Below are positions 60,737-64,000 of a stretch of 64,000 nt of DNA, piece after piece. How positions within the stretch are numbered: position 1 is the first letter of the stretch; every line of letters begins with the position of its first letter. Made by a program: the position numbers and the translations under genes. Source of the stretch: Amycolatopsis sp. EV170708-02-1 (GTDB taxonomy: Bacteria > Actinomycetota > Actinomycetes > Mycobacteriales > Pseudonocardiaceae); NCBI RefSeq assembly GCF_022479115.1, contig NZ_CP092497.1, positions 1,488,001 through 1,552,000 on the forward strand. The letters run 5' to 3'. The notes beneath the pieces were generated by a model, which was not told where the DNA came from, searched no databases, and worked only from the letters and a program-made list of their open reading frames with translations.

Positions 60737-62242
60737 ATGGCCTTCGCGATCACCCAGACCTGCTGCAACGACGCCACCTGCGTGTCGGTCTGCCCGGTCA
60801 ACTGCATCCACCCGACGCCGGACGAGCCCGATTTCGGCACCACCGAGATGCTCTACGTCGATCCGGCCACGTGCATCGACTGCGGGGCCTGCGCGGACGC
60901 CTGCCCGGTGGACGCCATCTTCCCGGCGGATCTGCTGACCGGACCGCTGCAGGTGTACGCGGGAATCAACGCGGCCTTCTACGCCGACCGCGAGCCCGTC
61001 GCCTCGGTGGACCCGGCGCCGAACTTCCACCGGTGGGGCCCGCCGACGTTCGACCGGGCCATCCCGAGCGACTTCGCGCCGCCGGACATCGCCGTCGTCG
61101 GCACCGGCCCGGCCGGTATGTACGCGGTGGAGGATCTGCTTCTCCACACGAACGCGCGGGTCACGCTGATCGACCGGCTGCCGGTCGCGGGCGGGCTCGT
61201 CCGCTACGGCGTCGCCCCGGACCACCCGGCCACGAAGCGGATCGGGGAGACTTTCTCGCGTCTTCACGAGCATCCTCGGCTGAAGATGCGCCTGGGCACC
61301 GAGATCGGCCGCGACGTGTCGGTGCACGAACTGGCCGAGCGGCACGACGCCGTCGTCTACGCGGTCGGTGCCTCGTCCGCGCGCAGTCTCGGCCTGGACG
61401 GCGAGGATCTGCCCGGCAGTATCGCCGCGACCACCGTCGTCGCCTGGTACAACGGTCATCCGGACGTGCCCGCGAACGCGGTCGACCTGTCCGCGGAGCG
61501 TGTCGTACTGGTCGGCACCGGGAATGTCGCGCTGGACGTGGCCCGGATCCTCACCGCCGACCCGGACGACCTCGCCGGGACGACGATCGCCCCGCACGCA
61601 CTGGAACGCTTGCGTAACAGCAAGATCCGGGAGGTCGTGCTGCTCGCCCGGCGCGGACCGGAGGACGCCGCGTACACGTCGCCGGAGCTGCTCGCCTTGG
61701 CCGCTCGCGACGGCGTGCCCCTGATCGTCGACGAGGCGGACCCGCGGACCGCGGCCGCGATCGACGCGGGCAACGGCAAAGCGGCGCTGTTGCGCGAACT
61801 CAGCCGTGAGACGGTCGATTGGACCGCGCCTCCGGCCGGGGACTCGCGCCGGATCGTCCTGCGCTTCCACTCCGCGCCCACCGAGATCATCGGCGATACG
61901 CAGGTTCGCGGTCTGCGCGTCACGGGTGGGGACGGGCCGGTGGAAATCGCCGCCGGTCAGGTCGTCCGCGCCGTCGGCTATCGAGGTGTCCCGCTACCGG
62001 GGCTTCCGTTCGACGACGACCGGGGCACGATCCCGAACACCGCCGGTCGCGTCGACGGGCTCAGCGGCGCCTACGTGGTCGGCTGGATCAAACGCGGTCC
62101 CTCGGGCGGGATCGGCGCGAACCGCACTTGTGCGCGGGAGACCGTGGCGACCTTGCTGGAGGACATCACTTCCGGCGCGCTTCCGGTACGGGGCAGGCGG
62201 TCGCCGGTCGGCGCGCTGGCGGCGCGGTTCCGCGGCCGCTGA
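60737..62242 (+). CDS. fprB: Ferredoxin-ferredoxin/NADP reductase fusion (FprB type)
   Basis: A 501-residue fusion. Residues 1 to about 75 are a two-cluster ferredoxin (CVSVCPVNC and CIDCGACADACP). From about 115 is an adrenodoxin-reductase-like domain: IAVVGTGPAGMYAVEDLL for FAD, GGLVRYGVAPDHP, VVLVGTGNVALDVARIL for NADP, and GWIKRGPSGGIGANR near the end. It moves electrons from NADPH to a ferredoxin-dependent oxygenase. It is co-transcribed with the AurF-like gene. FprB homologues exist in mycobacteria. Confidence 0.92.
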   Translation: MAFAITQTCCNDATCVSVCPVNCIHPTPDEPDFGTTEMLYVDPATCIDCGACADACPVDAIFPADLLTGPLQVYAGINAAFYADREPVASVDPAPNFHRWGPPTFDRAIPSDFAPPDIAVVGTGPAGMYAVEDLLLHTNARVTLIDRLPVAGGLVRYGVAPDHPATKRIGETFSRLHEHPRLKMRLGTEIGRDVSVHELAERHDAVVYAVGASSARSLGLDGEDLPGSIAATTVVAWYNGHPDVPANAVDLSAERVVLVGTGNVALDVARILTADPDDLAGTTIAPHALERLRNSKIREVVLLARRGPEDAAYTSPELLALAARDGVPLIVDEADPRTAAAIDAGNGKAALLRELSRETVDWTAPPAGDSRRIVLRFHSAPTEIIGDTQVRGLRVTGGDGPVEIAAGQVVRAVGYRGVPLPGLPFDDDRGTIPNTAGRVDGLSGAYVVGWIKRGPSGGIGANRTCARETVATLLEDITSGALPVRGRRSPVGALAARFRGR

Positions 62243-62255
62243 CCGCCGCGACTGT

Positions 62256-62314
62256 CGTGTCGCGAAAGCCACTTTCGCGACGTCTGATGTCCTGAAAGTG
62301 GCTTTCGCGACACG
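62256..62314. terminator. Long palindromic element, bidirectional terminator
   Basis: GTGTCGCGAAAGCCACTTTC, within a 21-base left arm (62256-62276), pairs perfectly with 62294-62314. The loop is 17 bases. It lies between the 3' ends of the converging reductase and P450 genes. Confidence 0.65.
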
Positions 62315-62327
62315 GGTATCGGAGGTG

Positions 62328-63548
62328 CTACCCGGCTTCTGGTCCCTTCAGCAGCACCGGCAGCACACGGTGCCCGTTCGAGATGAACGAGTCCAGATGC
62401 CGCAGCTCCTCCGGTGCGGTCGCGAGGGTCATGTCCGGGAAACGCTCGAACAGCGCCGGTAGAGCGATCGCCGCCTCGAGCCGGGCCAGCGGCGCGCCGA
62501 TGCAGAAGTGCGCTCCGAAGCCGAAGGCGATATGCGCCTTGTCCGTGCGCGTGACGTCGAACGCGTCGGCGTCGTGCCCGTGCAGTGCGGGGTCTCGCCC
62601 GGCGGCGGCGTAGCCCGCCAGAATCGCGTCGCCCTGCCGGATGACCACGCCGGCGACGGCGATGTCCTCGACGGCGTAGCGCAACGGCAGGTTCGCCACG
62701 GGTGCCTGCCACCGCAAGGTCTCCTCGATCGCGTCGGTCCAGGAGGCCTGTCCGGCGCGGAGCAGGGCGAGCTGGTCCGGATGGGCCAGTAGCGCGGTGA
62801 TGGCCTGGTCGAGGAGGTTCACGGTGGTTTCATGGCCGGCGGAGATGAACAGGATGAGGGTGTCGATCAGTTCCGTTTCGTCGAGCCGGGCGCCGTCGGC
62901 CTGCGCGGCGATGAGCGCGGTGGTGAGATCCTCGCCGGGGTTCTCCCGCTTGGCGGCGACGAGTTCGGTGAAGATCGAGTGGATGTCCTGGTACGCGGCC
63001 AGCATCGCCTCTTGGCTCGCCGACGTCCGGAAGAAGACGTCGACCGAGTGCCGAAGCCTGCCGCGCGCCGAGTCCGGTACGCCGAACAGATGGCAGATCA
63101 CTTCGATGGGGACCGGATAGGCGAAGTTCTCCCGCAGATCGACGGGTTCGTCCGCGGGCCGGGCCGCGAGCCCGTCCAGCAGATCGGTGACGATCCGGGT
63201 GATCCATGGCTCCAGCGTGGCGATCCTGCGTGCCGTGAAGGCCTGCGTCACGAGCGAGCGGAGCCGTTTGTGGTCGGCACCGTAGGCGGTGAACATGTTC
63301 CGCACGGAGACCCACACCAGCAACGGCCAGTCCGCGCTGACGTCGGCCAGCGCCGGCCAGTGCTGCCGGGCGTCCTTGGAAACCCGCGGGTCGCTGAGCA
63401 GATCGCGCAGGAGTTCGTATCCCGTCACCGACCAGGCCACGACACCGCCCGGCAATTCGACCCGGGTGATCGGGCCGTGTTCGCGTAGTCGTTCGTTCTC
63501 GGCGTGGATGTCTTGGCCGTTCGGATCCAGAACCAGGGGACGCGTCAC
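62328..63548 (-). CDS. Cytochrome P450, CYP107-like
   Basis: A 406-residue soluble P450. AGHETT, EETLR and the heme loop [15 protein letters not shown] with Cys349 are intact. It starts with GTG at 63548 preceded by GGTGATCC. It is 86 bases after the 2Fe-2S reductase gene on the same strand and may receive electrons from it or from the FprB fusion next door. Substrate unknown; CYP107 members often modify macrolides or other natural products. Confidence 0.9.
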   Translation of the reverse strand: MTRPLVLDPNGQDIHAENERLREHGPITRVELPGGVVAWSVTGYELLRDLLSDPRVSKDARQHWPALADVSADWPLLVWVSVRNMFTAYGADHKRLRSLVTQAFTARRIATLEPWITRIVTDLLDGLAARPADEPVDLRENFAYPVPIEVICHLFGVPDSARGRLRHSVDVFFRTSASQEAMLAAYQDIHSIFTELVAAKRENPGEDLTTALIAAQADGARLDETELIDTLILFISAGHETTVNLLDQAITALLAHPDQLALLRAGQASWTDAIEETLRWQAPVANLPLRYAVEDIAVAGVVIRQGDAILAGYAAAGRDPALHGHDADAFDVTRTDKAHIAFGFGAHFCIGAPLARLEAAIALPALFERFPDMTLATAPEELRHLDSFISNGHRVLPVLLKGPEAG

Positions 63549-63634
63549 CGGGGATCACCCTTTCTCGGCGGAGCGGACCGGGTCCAGCGTGCCAGCGGTG
63601 CCCGTCGCCCGGCTATTCGCCAAACGGTGGTCGC

Positions 63635-64000
63635 TCAGTACAGCTCGATGACGAGCCGGTCGGTGAGCGCACGTGAGACACAAAGTGCCATTTGGCCTTC
63701 GCGGTCGGCCGCGGTCAGGCAGTTGTCCCGATGGTCCGGCGTGCCTTCGAGCACGCCGGACACACACGAGCCGCAAATCCCTTCCTCACAGGACTTGAAC
63801 ACCTCGATGCCGTTGTCCTCCAGCACCGCCAGGATCGATTTCCCCGCCGGTACCTCGAATTCCTCGCCGGTGTCGAGTTCGACGGTCAGGGGACGGTCGC
63901 CGGAGGTGTCCACTTCCGCGGCTTCGAAATGCTCGACGTGCACGTGGTCCGCGCCGACGACCGGGCCGAGCACGTCGCCGACCTGGCGCATGAAACCGTC
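63635..64000 (-). CDS. Phthalate dioxygenase reductase-type protein, C-terminal part
   Basis: Only the last 121 residues are in the window; the frame is open at base 64000. DGFMRQVGDVLG at the edge is the end of the NAD-binding domain (usual CGPxGFM). The rest is a plant-type 2Fe-2S domain with C-x4-C-x2-C (KSCEEGICGSC) and the distant Cys in RDNCLT. The full protein would carry FMN and pass electrons from NADH to an oxygenase or P450. The adjacent P450 is the obvious partner. Confidence 0.88.
   Translation of the reverse strand, partial: DGFMRQVGDVLGPVVGADHVHVEHFEAAEVDTSGDRPLTVELDTGEEFEVPAGKSILAVLEDNGIEVFKSCEEGICGSCVSGVLEGTPDHRDNCLTAADREGQMALCVSRALTDRLVIELY

Noticed and set aside
18548..62314. 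CRISPR array or insertion-sequence ends suggested by the repeated palindromes
   Set aside because: Copies are single, kilobases apart, without spacers, Cas genes, transposase or target duplications.
1..64000. Transfer RNA, ribosomal RNA or riboswitch
   Set aside because: None could be recognised in the intergenic stretches, all of which are under about 250 bases.

Overview
The window is high-GC actinobacterial DNA, most likely Amycolatopsis. The clearest marker is the enolase-superfamily gene at 39169-40275. Its product has the length (368 residues) and the key residue numbers (K163, D189, E214, D239, K263) of the N-acylamino acid racemase described from Amycolatopsis. GTG and TTG starts, ATGA, GTGA and TGATG gene overlaps, a mycothiol-type DinB protein, CYP105/107-like P450s and a CebR-type operator fit that assignment. 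There are no rRNA, tRNA, transposase, integrase or CRISPR features. No gap without a gene exceeds about 250 bases.

Layout. 0-10.9 kb: the tail of an exporter, then a fully coupled leftward operon (P450, TetR, 3Fe-4S ferredoxin, ferredoxin reductase, second P450, small repeat protein). Divergent from it is a frameshifted MFS exporter, with a palindromic operator between them. A MmpL-type transporter/MarR pair and an SDR-DUF2867 protein follow. 10.9-20.6 kb is plant-polysaccharide use: a LacI regulator with two operators, a sugar ABC transporter, a GH51 arabinofuranosidase and a GH35 beta-galactosidase, then a secreted CBM2-GH6 cellulase under a CebR box. 20.6-30.9 kb holds a two-component system next to a frameshifted acyltransferase gene, a DHA2 exporter, and small regulator/enzyme pairs (MarR, HxlR/RidA, cupin, VOC/GntR). 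31.0-35.5 kb is a second sugar ABC operon ending in a GH1 beta-glucosidase.

35.6-55.6 kb is the most distinctive part. It is a 20-kb same-strand island for N-acyl and D-amino acids and peptides: D-aminoacylase-like amidohydrolase, M20 deacylase, GNAT acyltransferase, N-acylamino acid racemase, PucR regulator, ACS-type MFS importer, two signal-less class A beta-lactamase-fold proteins, a class C-type serine hydrolase, a peptide ABC transporter with a permease-ATPase fusion, and an 1103-residue fusion of an S9 peptidase to a class C-type hydrolase. Three perfect and two near-perfect copies of the dyad TTCGT-N8-ACGAA lie at four of its gene boundaries. They look like the operators of the island's own regulator. 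A coherent reading is uptake of peptides containing D-residues, intracellular cleavage, and conversion of D- to L-amino acids by acylation, racemisation and deacylation.

55.6-64 kb: a small membrane protein, a VOC protein, a NarL-type two-component system, a monooxygenase-fold protein and an epoxide-hydrolase-like protein. A redox group follows: an AurF-like diiron oxygenase, a fused ferredoxin/FprB reductase, a P450 and the end of a 2Fe-2S reductase.

Between genes the window carries long, near-perfect palindromes, mostly at 3' ends. Copies of the same family differ by paired changes in both arms, so the stem itself appears to be conserved. Two genes (5398 and 22706) are broken by what looks like loss of a single G in a G run, either real mutation or assembly error.
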